Positions 9,059 through 16,375 of a stretch of 64,000 nucleotides of DNA are shown piece after piece. The stretch's first letter is position 1. Every line of letters starts with the position of its first letter. The stretch is taken from the NCBI RefSeq assembly GCF_001544915.2, contig NZ_FCOE02000016.1:1-64000 (forward strand), in the 5' to 3' direction. Origin of the DNA: Caballeronia pedi (GTDB lineage: Bacteria > Pseudomonadota > Gammaproteobacteria > Burkholderiales > Burkholderiaceae). A program made the position numbers and the translations under genes. Below the pieces are notes generated by a model. That model had not been told where the DNA came from and did not search any database. It saw nothing but the letters and a program-made list of their open reading frames with translations.

Positions 9059-9328
9059 TTAGTCGACCGTGTGAATCACGGGTATCGCGAGCGGCTCCGA
9101 CGCGGCCCGTGCCAAGGCGGGTCGCGCGGCTTGATCGGATGCGCCGTCGGTGGCTTGTCTGGCCCAGTTCTGGAGTTCGCTCGTTGCGGATATGTCGGAC
9201 GGCTCGCTGCGCGCCGCGGCGACCGATGAGGACGACTCCGTTTCCGGCTTGCTACAGGCGCAAACGATTGCGCACGCGCAGACGATGAATCGCGCCACGA
9301 TCACTTGGCGTCTCGGAACAATCGACAT
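9059..9328 (-). CDS. Small predicted lipoprotein upstream of phospholipase C
   Basis: 89 residues with a basic start, a hydrophobic stretch and a Cys-rich region (CACAIVCACSKPE) that fits a signal peptidase II site around residue 25. The remainder is Ala/Ser-rich and polar. GGAGATTCCC lies directly before the ATG. The 28-base gap to the phospholipase gene suggests one operon, so it could help export, folding or anchoring of that enzyme, but no known accessory protein such as PlcR is recognised. Function unknown. Confidence 0.55.
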   Translation of the reverse strand: MSIVPRRQVIVARFIVCACAIVCACSKPETESSSSVAAARSEPSDISATSELQNWARQATDGASDQAARPALARAASEPLAIPVIHTVD

Positions 9329-9453
9329 CGGGAATCTCCGGCTTCAGTCGTGCAGAAGAACGCAGCGCTGCGAAGCTTAACCACGGCTTGTGTAAGCGAT
9401 GTGACCGGAGCGCGATACCATAGGCGGCATACCATCCAGAGGACGACAAGAGC

Positions 9454-10698
9454 GTGATACCGCGTGACGATGCCGACACGACCGATGTCCGATCCGGTGC
9501 ATCCGACCGCAGGCAAGCGCTCATGCTTGCGATGGCGCTGTCGCTCGGCAGCGCCATCGCGCTCGGGCTCGCGCGCTTTTCCTACGCGCTCCTGCTCCCG
9601 CCGATGCGTCTCGATCTCACGTGGACCTTCGCGCAGGCCGGCGCGATGAACACGGCCAACGCGTTCGGCTATCTGCTCGGCGCGCTCGCCTTCTCCCGAT
9701 TGTCGATGCACGTGGCGTCGCGAACGCTGTTCGTCGCCGGTTGCGTCCTGACCGCCGCCCTGATGGCGGCGAGCGGCGCAACGGTCGATACCGACGCCCT
9801 GCTCGCGCTGCGCGTCGCGACGGGCATCGGCAGTGCGCTCATCTTCGTGAGCGGCGGCGTGCTGGCGGCACGACTCGCGTCGATGTCGCCGCGCGACGCG
9901 GGGCTCTTGATCGGCCTATATTACGGCGGCACCGGCTGGGGCATCGTGATCTCGTCGATCGTCGTTCCGCTGACGGTGCTGCCCGTCATGCACGGCTGGC
10001 GCTTCGCGTGGCTCGCGCTCGCTGCGGCGTGCGCCGCGTTTTCCGGCCTCGCGGTCTGGGCCGCGAGCCGGATCGAGACCGCGCGCGCGCATCCGGCTGC
10101 GCGTCACGGTGCGAACGCTTCCTCGGGGGTCCCGGTGCAACGGCGGCGTTTCGCGCTCGTGCTCGCCGGTTATGGATGCTTCGGCATCGGCTATATCGGC
10201 TACATGACCTTTATCGTCGCTCTGCTTCGCAACGCCGGCATGAGCGCCGGCGTGGTGAGCGGCTTCTACGTTCTTTTGGGCGTGGCGACGGTCGTATCGG
10301 CGCGAATGTGGTCGGGACTCCTCGATCGCATGCACGGCGGACAGGCGCTCGCCATCCTCAACGCGCTGCTCGCGGCCGCGACGGTCATCCCCGCGATGCT
10401 CGCGCATCCGTTGGCGGCGTTCGTTTCCGGCATGCTGTTCGGTGCGACGTTTTTGTCGGCGGTGGCATCGACGACGGCGTTCGTGCGGCACAATCTGCCG
10501 GCCAGTCAATGGCCGCGAGGAATCAACGCATTCACGATCGTGTTCGCGCTCGGGCAGATCGTCGGACCGGTAGTGATTGGCCGGGTTTCGGACAGCGTGG
10601 GGCTGACCCGTGGGCTCGTCTATTCGGCGCTCGTGCTCGCGGCGGGCGCGTTGCTCGCGAGATGCCAGAAGCCGTTGTATAAGCAGGATTCCGAATGA
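9454..10698 (+). CDS. YbfB/YjiJ-type MFS transporter
   Basis: 414 residues with about 12 membrane segments. The opening half contains LGLARFSYALLLPPM and GYLLGALAF, characteristic of the YbfB/YjiJ branch of the major facilitator superfamily; substrates of this branch are poorly known. The GTG at 9454 is preceded by AGAGGA. It stands alone: the gene on its left is divergent and repA on its right is convergent, with a gap of only 19 bases. Confidence 0.8.
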   Translation: MIPRDDADTTDVRSGASDRRQALMLAMALSLGSAIALGLARFSYALLLPPMRLDLTWTFAQAGAMNTANAFGYLLGALAFSRLSMHVASRTLFVAGCVLTAALMAASGATVDTDALLALRVATGIGSALIFVSGGVLAARLASMSPRDAGLLIGLYYGGTGWGIVISSIVVPLTVLPVMHGWRFAWLALAAACAAFSGLAVWAASRIETARAHPAARHGANASSGVPVQRRRFALVLAGYGCFGIGYIGYMTFIVALLRNAGMSAGVVSGFYVLLGVATVVSARMWSGLLDRMHGGQALAILNALLAAATVIPAMLAHPLAAFVSGMLFGATFLSAVASTTAFVRHNLPASQWPRGINAFTIVFALGQIVGPVVIGRVSDSVGLTRGLVYSALVLAAGALLARCQKPLYKQDSE

Positions 10699-10717
10699 AT
10701 CCGTGACGTTAAGAAAG

Positions 10718-12124
10718 TCAGAGCGTGCTGCCTGCGCGCGCCTTCTTCATCTTCACGTAGACATGGGCACAGAAGGCATCGGCGACCACTCGATTGACGG
10801 TGAGAATATTGTCGGCGCTCAGGCTCTCGCGCGACAGCCCCTGCTTTTCGATGAGCCGCTGCGGAATCAACTGGCTGACGAACGATTGACACAGTTCCTT
10901 GCGCGCCGGGGTGTCGACCGACTCGAAGTACTCGCGACCCGCCTTGATCTCTTCGCTCATCTTGGCCTTGGCGGAATCGTTCTGGGCCTGGATGCTGGCT
11001 TCGAGATGCGCCTGCGTCGTGTCTCGCGAACGACGCTCTTGTTTGTCGTCCTCCAGTTGCTTCGTCTTGATGGACGCCATCTTCCGATCCGCGTCGCCGA
11101 TCCGGTAGCCGCCTTCCAGCGCCTTGAAGAGATACCCGCGCGGACTGACCGTCACTTTGCCTTCGTTGAGTTTGAAACGCGTGTATTCGATGGCCTGTTC
11201 GAGCCGCTCATCGGTCCAGACATCGCGGCGCTTCGCGAGGCGCTCGAAATCGGGCGTGTCGAAGGCGAACTCGTTGTGCAGCAGCAGGTACATCGAATCC
11301 TGAATGCCGGCGCGCGCGGCATCCGCGCCCTGCTTCTTGGTGAAGCGAAAGCGGATTTTCAGTTTCTCGGCCGGGACACGGTCGGCGTTCGGCTCCCAGC
11401 TCACATCGAAATCCGAGACTTCGTTGAGCTGATCGATGGCAGGCTCGAGAAAGCGCTTCTTGAACTCCTTCACTTCCTTACGCGACTCGCCGACCTTCCC
11501 CGGCCACTCCAGCACGTCTTCGTACGCAAACCACTCTGTCACGCCGTGGCCTTCGCACGGAATGAGGCGGTCGTAGATCGCCCGGGCAAGGGAAAGCGAA
11601 AAAGCCGTCGATGCGCGCAGGCTCAGCCAATGCGCCTTGTACGGACTGATCAGATACTTGATGACGCGCCCCGCCAGCAGAATGCAAACGACGTTGCGCT
11701 CGATGTAGCAGTCGCCCAGCAGACTGATGGTGCCCCACGAGTCCTTTTCAGTCAGCTCTTCGATGGACGGCGCCGTCATGATTTCGACGCGAGCGCGGGC
11801 CGCGGCTCGCATCTGCGCGATGAGGTGGCTGTGGTTGCGGCTGTCGTACCGCATCAGCCATTTGAAATAGTTGATGTCGGCGGTGAATGTGTAGACCTTG
11901 TCGTCGATCAGTTCTTCGGGGGACTTGGTCGCGACGATGAAGTAGGCCGCATCGAGCACGCGCCGCGCGGCGATGCCCAGGCCGCCGACGCGCGTGAAGA
12001 TGTTGTTGCGCAGGAAACCAATGTCCCTCGACGATTCGCAGATGGCCGAGCCCTGGCCGGACATATCTTCGTAGATGTCCAGCGCGAGCTGCTGCGGGGT
12101 CACAGAGAGGTTTTGGTTGTCCAT
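10718..12124 (-). CDS. repA: Replication initiator protein, Rep_3 type
   Basis: 468 residues from the ATG at 12124 (MDNQNLSVTPQQ). The central part carries the two winged-helix pattern of Rep_3 initiators: LSLRASTAFSLSLARAIYDRL around residues 185-205 and, in the second domain, EFKKRFLEPAIDQLNEVSDFDVSWE. The tail is a charged helix (SIKTKQLEDDKQERRSRDTTQ). Such proteins bind iterons and start replication of chromids and large plasmids. The frame stays open 40 codons upstream, but that extension translates the iterons themselves, so I reject the longer start. GAAG precedes the ATG. The nearest iteron is 54 bases upstream, which fits autorepression. Confidence 0.88.
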   Translation of the reverse strand: MDNQNLSVTPQQLALDIYEDMSGQGSAICESSRDIGFLRNNIFTRVGGLGIAARRVLDAAYFIVATKSPEELIDDKVYTFTADINYFKWLMRYDSRNHSHLIAQMRAAARARVEIMTAPSIEELTEKDSWGTISLLGDCYIERNVVCILLAGRVIKYLISPYKAHWLSLRASTAFSLSLARAIYDRLIPCEGHGVTEWFAYEDVLEWPGKVGESRKEVKEFKKRFLEPAIDQLNEVSDFDVSWEPNADRVPAEKLKIRFRFTKKQGADAARAGIQDSMYLLLHNEFAFDTPDFERLAKRRDVWTDERLEQAIEYTRFKLNEGKVTVSPRGYLFKALEGGYRIGDADRKMASIKTKQLEDDKQERRSRDTTQAHLEASIQAQNDSAKAKMSEEIKAGREYFESVDTPARKELCQSFVSQLIPQRLIEKQGLSRESLSADNILTVNRVVADAFCAHVYVKMKKARAGSTL

Positions 12125-12177
12125 ACTTCGATTCACTTCGGTCCCCGGCACTCTAACAGGCGAGTCAGGGGTGTCAA

Positions 12178-12345
12178 CACAAAAACCACCCCGCCTTTTC
12201 TTCGATCTTAGCCGCACAAAAACCGCCCCGACGGCGCTTCTCAATCACAATTTCCACCCCGTTCTTCACAATTTCCGCCCCGTCCCGCCCAATTTGCGTA
12301 TCCGCCAGCACAAAAACCGCCCCGCGTAGCACAAAAAGCGTCCCT
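12178..12345. repeat. Iteron array, consensus CACAAAAACCGCCCCG
   Basis: Copies begin at 12178, 12215, 12246, 12267, 12288 (weak, about 10 of 16), 12309 and 12330 (degenerate 3' half). From 12246 onward the starts are spaced exactly 21 bases, two helical turns, so all would face one side of the DNA. Two sequence forms occur: CACAAAAACC (12178, 12215, 12309, 12330) and CACAATTTCC (12246, 12267). They are the likely RepA binding sites. Confidence 0.82.
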
Positions 12346-12352
12346 ATCCACA
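12344..12352 (+). promoter_or_regulatory. DnaA box
   Basis: CTATCCACA differs from the TTATNCACA consensus at one base and abuts the last iteron. A DnaA box beside iterons is usual in Rep_3 origins, where the host initiator cooperates with RepA. Confidence 0.6.
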
Positions 12353-12514
12353 GGCTCGGACGTTGATTTACAAGGGAAAACGCTGCGCTGTATGTAGGTG
12401 TGAGGGTCTAGGTTTACAAAAAAACCAGACGAACGGAACTCGGCGTTTGCCCATGCGTAGTCGAAGGAATGACTTAACTCTATGAATACATGACAGAATT
12501 TCTTGGCGTTACGC

Positions 12515-12551
12515 CCGCACAAAAACCGCCCTCGGGGTGGTTTTTGTGCGG
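12515..12551. repeat. Inverted iteron pair upstream of parA
   Basis: A forward iteron copy at 12518 is followed at once by a reversed copy at 12533-12548, giving an 18-base stem with a 2-base turn and one or two wobble pairs. It lies about 220 bases before parA and 170 bases from the main array. A head-to-head pair is the arrangement bound by Rep dimers as repressors in several iteron plasmids; here it could act as an operator or for copy control. It has no trailing T-run. Confidence 0.65.
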
Positions 12552-12729
12552 AGAATCGAGCGGAGACACAGCGGCATGGATCTACGAGGGAAGTCGGGAT
12601 CGTTCCAATCGGTACATCTGCACTTTGAAAGACCTAAAAATCGATTCAAAATCAACGTCATGTCGCCGGAAAACCGGCCGAATGGTTAAATCTCCGCGCA
12701 ATCAGAGCTTGTTTACGCGTATTCGTGTA

Positions 12730-12768
12730 TTCTGCGCTTCGGCGTCAATACATGGAGAAAGCGCAGAA
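12730..12768. repeat. Inverted repeat at the parA start
   Basis: The 9-base arms TTCTGCGCT (12730-12738) and AGCGCAGAA (12760-12768) are perfect inverted copies with 21 bases between them, and the second arm ends on the A of the parA ATG. It may be an operator for ParA autoregulation or an mRNA hairpin limiting initiation. Confidence 0.5.
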
Positions 12769-13979
12769 TGGCAAACGTAGGCACCCTACCTATGGAAGAC
12801 CGGAAGGTTACGCTTCGCGAGGTAGCAGAATTCGCGGATAACCTCGAACCCTTCTCGGACAATCTTCGGGAACAGATCCTCGCGCCGCGCCCGCGCAAGC
12901 TTGCGCCGTTCTATACCATCAGCGAACTCGCTGAGATGTGCAATCTGACTCGTCAACAGATCCAATACCTGGTGACGAAAGGTGAAGGTGGGCTGCCGGC
13001 CGGTACGCTCAACGGCAGTGGACGCAGCCGAACGTTTACTCTGCCCGAAGTCAGAATGTGGGTGAAGATGGCGTCCGACATTTACCAGACCCCGCTCGGC
13101 GATGGTCACGGCACGTTCCGCGGCAAGGTCCTGACGACCGCGCAATTGAAGGGCGGATCAGCGAAGACCACGACGACCGTTTGCCTGGCACAGGCACTGA
13201 CTCTCCTCGGCCGCAAAGTGCTGCTGATCGACCTCGATCCTCAGGCTTCGGCATCGGAATTGTGCGGCCTGTACGCCGAGAAGGAAATTTCCGGCGATGA
13301 CACCGTGCTGCCCTACATCTACGATCAAAACGTGGAAGGCGGTTTGGGCGCGAGCGTGCAGTCGACGTATTGGGATGGTCTGGACATTATCCCCGGCCAC
13401 ACGTTTCTATATGGGGCGGAATTTCTCTTGCCCGCTCGTCAGAAGACGATTCAGGGCTACCGCTTTTGGGCCGTGTTGCGCGAGGGCCTTGAGCCGCTTC
13501 GATCGCAGTACGACTATATATTGATCGACACGTCTCCTTCGCTGTCGTACATGAACCTGAACGCGCTGCTTGCAGCCGACGCGCTCGTCATGCCGATGAT
13601 TCCGGAGAATCTGGATTTCATCAGTTCACTGGCGTTCTGGCGGTTGTTCTCGGATGTCGCGGAGGACTTTCTTCCGTATGAAGAGGACAAGGTCTACGAC
13701 TTCATTTCAATCCTGCTGTCGAAGGTGGATTATGGCAAGACGTCGTCGGCTCCGGTGGTTCGGCAATGGGCGCAGAGCGCCTACGGCCGTTGGCTCGATC
13801 CGTTCGAGATCCCGGCAAGTTCGGTGATGAGCGGCGGAGCACTTTCGTTTTCGACGGCTCTGGATGTCGTCAGTACCCACTCCACGGCAAAGTCGCTTCA
13901 ACGAGTGCGGCAACCGATGATGCAATATGCCAAATGGCTGGATGATATGTTCATCAAATCCTGGAAGGAGTCGGCATGA
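12768..13979 (+). CDS. parA: ParA partition ATPase, type Ia with N-terminal HTH
   Basis: 403 residues. An N-terminal MerR/HTH-like region (TISELAEMCNLTRQQIQYLV, residues 46-65) precedes the ATPase domain. The deviant Walker A is KGGSAKTTTT (near residue 127), followed by LLIDLDPQASASE and DYILIDTSPSL. The HTH extension is typical of type Ia ParA proteins (P1 ParA, SopA), which repress their own operon as well as moving the plasmid. In the Walker A the usual Gly before Lys is Ala, a position that also varies in P1-type proteins. ParA and ParB reading frames overlap (ATGA), so translation is coupled. Confidence 0.93.
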   Translation: MANVGTLPMEDRKVTLREVAEFADNLEPFSDNLREQILAPRPRKLAPFYTISELAEMCNLTRQQIQYLVTKGEGGLPAGTLNGSGRSRTFTLPEVRMWVKMASDIYQTPLGDGHGTFRGKVLTTAQLKGGSAKTTTTVCLAQALTLLGRKVLLIDLDPQASASELCGLYAEKEISGDDTVLPYIYDQNVEGGLGASVQSTYWDGLDIIPGHTFLYGAEFLLPARQKTIQGYRFWAVLREGLEPLRSQYDYILIDTSPSLSYMNLNALLAADALVMPMIPENLDFISSLAFWRLFSDVAEDFLPYEEDKVYDFISILLSKVDYGKTSSAPVVRQWAQSAYGRWLDPFEIPASSVMSGGALSFSTALDVVSTHSTAKSLQRVRQPMMQYAKWLDDMFIKSWKESA

Positions 13980-14953
13980 GCAATAACATCAGAGAACAGC
14001 TGATGGCCAAGACGGCTAACTTGCCGAAGCCTGCGGATTTCAAGGGAGAGAACAAGAAGGATCGGACGAACCGCGGCCCGCAGACAATGCCGGGTATCAC
14101 GAGCGCGCTGGCTGCAGCGCAACTCCGTATTCAGGAGCTCGAGGCGCGCGGCGTCGATACGGAAATTCCCGTCGATGCCATCGTGCCGAATCCATGGCAG
14201 CCGCGCCGTCAATTCAGCGAGGCCAAGCTGTCGGAACTGGCACGTTCCATCGGTGAGGTCGGGTTGTTGCAGGCGGTAACGGTGCGGCGCGTCGGTGAGT
14301 CGTATCAGCTCGTTGCCGGCGAGCGGCGGTGGCGTGCCCACAAGCTCATCAATAAGGCGACGGTGCGGGCCGTTGTGATCGAGTGCACCGATCAGGACAT
14401 GGCAGCACTGGCGCTGATGGAGAACGTCACGCGTGATGATCTCTCCGACTACGAAATCGCGATTGCAATTCGCCGTGCGGAATCCGAGTTCCCGAACCGC
14501 ACCAGACTCGCGGAGGCGATGGGCATCTCGCGCAGCGATCTCTATCGATTTCTCGCTTATGACGCGCTGCCGGACTTTGTGAAGCGAGATCTGGATTTGA
14601 ATCCGTCGGTGCTGGGAGCTTCGTCGGCGCAGGATATCGCGAATGCGCTGAAGAAGAGCGGGGAGCAAGGGCTCAAGGCACTTCAGGAACTTTGGCCGCA
14701 AGTTCTGTCCGGCGATCTCGTTCAGACCAAAGTTGCAGCGAGTTTGAACGCGCAAGCGAGCCGGGGTGAGTCCGTAACCGATGCAGGCGGCCGAAGCATA
14801 CTCAAGATCTTTGCCGGCAAGGTACAAGCTGGGAGCATTACAAAGGATGTCAAAGGCCTGACATTCAAATTCAAAGCAGGGGTGATGACGGAGGAGCAGG
14901 AGAATCAACTCAGAGAACATATAGGAAAAATGTTTTCGATTCAGTCTGAGTGA
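13976..14953 (+). CDS. parB: ParB centromere-binding partition protein
   Basis: 325 residues. The ParB/Srx domain spans about residues 57-150: IPVDAIVPNPWQPRR, the box GLLQAVTVRRVG, then VAGERRWRAHKL and ALMENVTRDDLSDYE. A helix-turn-helix for centromere DNA follows (TRLAEAMGISRSDLYRFLAY). The C terminus is charged and probably dimerises. It should bind the 16-bp palindromes located 75-430 bases downstream. Start overlaps the parA stop by four bases. Confidence 0.93.
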   Translation: MSNNIREQLMAKTANLPKPADFKGENKKDRTNRGPQTMPGITSALAAAQLRIQELEARGVDTEIPVDAIVPNPWQPRRQFSEAKLSELARSIGEVGLLQAVTVRRVGESYQLVAGERRWRAHKLINKATVRAVVIECTDQDMAALALMENVTRDDLSDYEIAIAIRRAESEFPNRTRLAEAMGISRSDLYRFLAYDALPDFVKRDLDLNPSVLGASSAQDIANALKKSGEQGLKALQELWPQVLSGDLVQTKVAASLNAQASRGESVTDAGGRSILKIFAGKVQAGSITKDVKGLTFKFKAGVMTEEQENQLREHIGKMFSIQSE

Positions 14954-14958
14954 TCAGA

Positions 14959-14981
14959 AGCCCGCTTCGGCGGGTTTTTTT
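14959..14981 (+). terminator. Intrinsic terminator after parAB
   Basis: A short GC stem (CCCGC TTCG GCGGG) is followed by seven T residues, six bases after the parB stop. It separates the parAB transcript from the parS-like sites. Confidence 0.85.
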
Positions 14982-16280
14982 ATGTGCGGTCGAACGAGAA
15001 GGTCGTACGTCTTCCCCGGTTTGCAGTGTCCGAATTCGGACAGTGATAGTTTTTCAGGCGAACGAGTTTGCCTGGAGGGAGCCCGACAAGCAGGCTCGGC
15101 ACTGTCCGAATTCGGACAGTCCGCCAGTAGTTGAAAGGAAACGTCCGGCGAACTCTAAATTCGATAGCACGCTGCACATCTCCACGCGCGCTCCGCGACG
15201 ACGCTCAGAAGAAGGAGGCCCGAACTCGAGGGCCGGTCCGGAGCCCGCATGACATCGCAACATCAACAGGTGTCCGAATTCGGACACCGTCAGAGCGGGT
15301 GGACGCAGGCTCGCGGGAACATTAAACGAACTTGTTGGTTTCACATGGTGAAGCGTGTCAGTAGACGGATAGTGTCCGAATTCGGACATCACGGGCTACG
15401 TTCATCGCGCATCCTTGCCGAACGCCAGTATTTGCCGAGCGACGAGTGAAGCGAGTTCGCCGCGCCAGGAAAAGTGCGCGAAACGCGCACCATGATCTAA
15501 CTTCAAGTCCGACCGTAAGTCATCGCGACAAATTGCGTTCCAGGTTGTTCACCCGTAGTAGCGCGGCAAGTGCGGCACGGGCATCGAACATCGGGTCGCA
15601 ATAAATCCGAAGCGTGGAGAAATATCCGCGTGACGCACTGGGCCTCGAGCGTTTGCAAGTCGTCAGCATTGGAACGTGAGAGGCACCATACATCGACTAA
15701 GCGGTGACAAAGTGCGGCTCGGAAAGGAAATTAACGAAGCGTGCCACAAGAAGATTCTCGGTTCAGTCTGAACGCCACCGACAGCGGTCATCGTTTTCTA
15801 GACCACCTTTGCACCGCTGACGGTTCAAAGAAAGACTGTTGAATCGCGACGATAGAGTTTCACCTGACTATACGGCCGTCGCCACGCGTCTCAACTCGAT
15901 CGACCGTTCCCGCGTCAAAAGTCGATTGCTTGTGCAATCAACGGATGCGGGCGAGCGTTACAGCGGATCTCTTCGAAAATTTGAAGAGTCGGAGATCGTC
16001 AGGTTCGTGAAACAATCGGTGAAAAATATGTCGCCGAAAATATTCCAATAAAAACAGCGACTTAAGACATTATTCGAAGCTTGTTTCACGAAAACTGAAC
16101 ACATTGCCCCATATCGGTCTCGTCAGCCAGTCCGGTCGCTTCGATGCACGACGGCCGGCAATATCCACCCCGCCGTTCGTATCAAACGATACGAAATTCG
16201 TGTCGCAAGATTCGGCCGAATAGGAAAAGCCCGCCAAAGCGATTAGCCGCCACGTACGCTCAAAATACCTCCACGAGTAA
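14982..16280. other. Long intergenic region with partition sites
   Basis: About 1.3 kb without a convincing gene. The first 400 bases carry the four 16-bp palindromes. From 15400 to 16280 I see only short frames lacking ribosome binding sites or family resemblance (for example a 70-codon frame at 15839). No RNA gene is recognised. Confidence 0.5.
15027..15388. repeat. Cluster of four 16-bp palindromes, candidate parS centromere
   Basis: TGTCCGAATTCGGACA occurs exactly at 15027-15042, 15103-15118, 15271-15286 and 15373-15388. The second and third copies extend to perfect 20-base palindromes (15101-15120 and 15269-15288). Between copies the sequence is unrelated. A perfect palindrome repeated close to parB and absent from the rest of the window, as far as I could see, is what a ParB site should look like. 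Binding is inferred from position. Confidence 0.8.
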
Positions 16281-16363
16281 ATGATATGTTATATCATCGC
16301 GCCATTGCGATCACCGCGATGAAGTTTCTGACGCTCGCGCGCCCTCCAGAAACGATATAACAT
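16281..16363. promoter_or_regulatory. Pair of Zur-like operators before znuD
   Basis: The palindrome ATGATATGTTATATCAT lies at 16281-16297. The core ATGTTATATC(A/G)T occurs there at 16286-16297 and again inverted at 16352-16363, only 12 bases before the start codon. It resembles the TGTTATAnnATAACA Zur box of proteobacteria more than a Fur box. Zinc-bound Zur would repress the receptor gene. Confidence 0.6.
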
Positions 16364-16375
16364 TACATAAAAGAC

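Larger units (their letters stand above)
12125..12767. other. Putative origin of replication between repA and parA
   Basis: The 640-base gap between divergent repA and parA holds an iteron array (12178-12345), a near-consensus DnaA box (12344-12352), an AT-richer stretch (12363-12420) that could be the unwinding site, an inverted iteron pair (12515-12551), and the parA promoter region (12660-12750). No gene is present. The arrangement is that of an iteron-controlled origin; its function is inferred, not shown. Confidence 0.75.

Noticed and set aside
6814-9288. Very long plus-strand reading frame antisense to phospholipase C
   Set aside because: It mirrors the codon bias of the real minus-strand gene, which has a full family match and Tat signal. 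The antisense translation is Arg/Ala-rich without any fold.
12125-12244. N-terminal extension of RepA
   Set aside because: The extra 40 residues translate the iteron DNA and lack family resemblance; the start at 12124 fits the protein.
15027-15388. CRISPR array
   Set aside because: The repeats are perfect palindromes of 16 bases with unequal 60-152-base spacing, which fits centromere sites and not CRISPR repeats.
15839-16051. 70-codon frame in the gap after parS
   Set aside because: No ribosome binding site, no fold or family resemblance, and base composition like the surrounding noncoding DNA.
16281-16363. Fur box before the TonB receptor
   Set aside because: The motif has TGTTATAT symmetry typical of Zur, not GATAAT-type Fur repeats, and the receptor resembles ZnuD.
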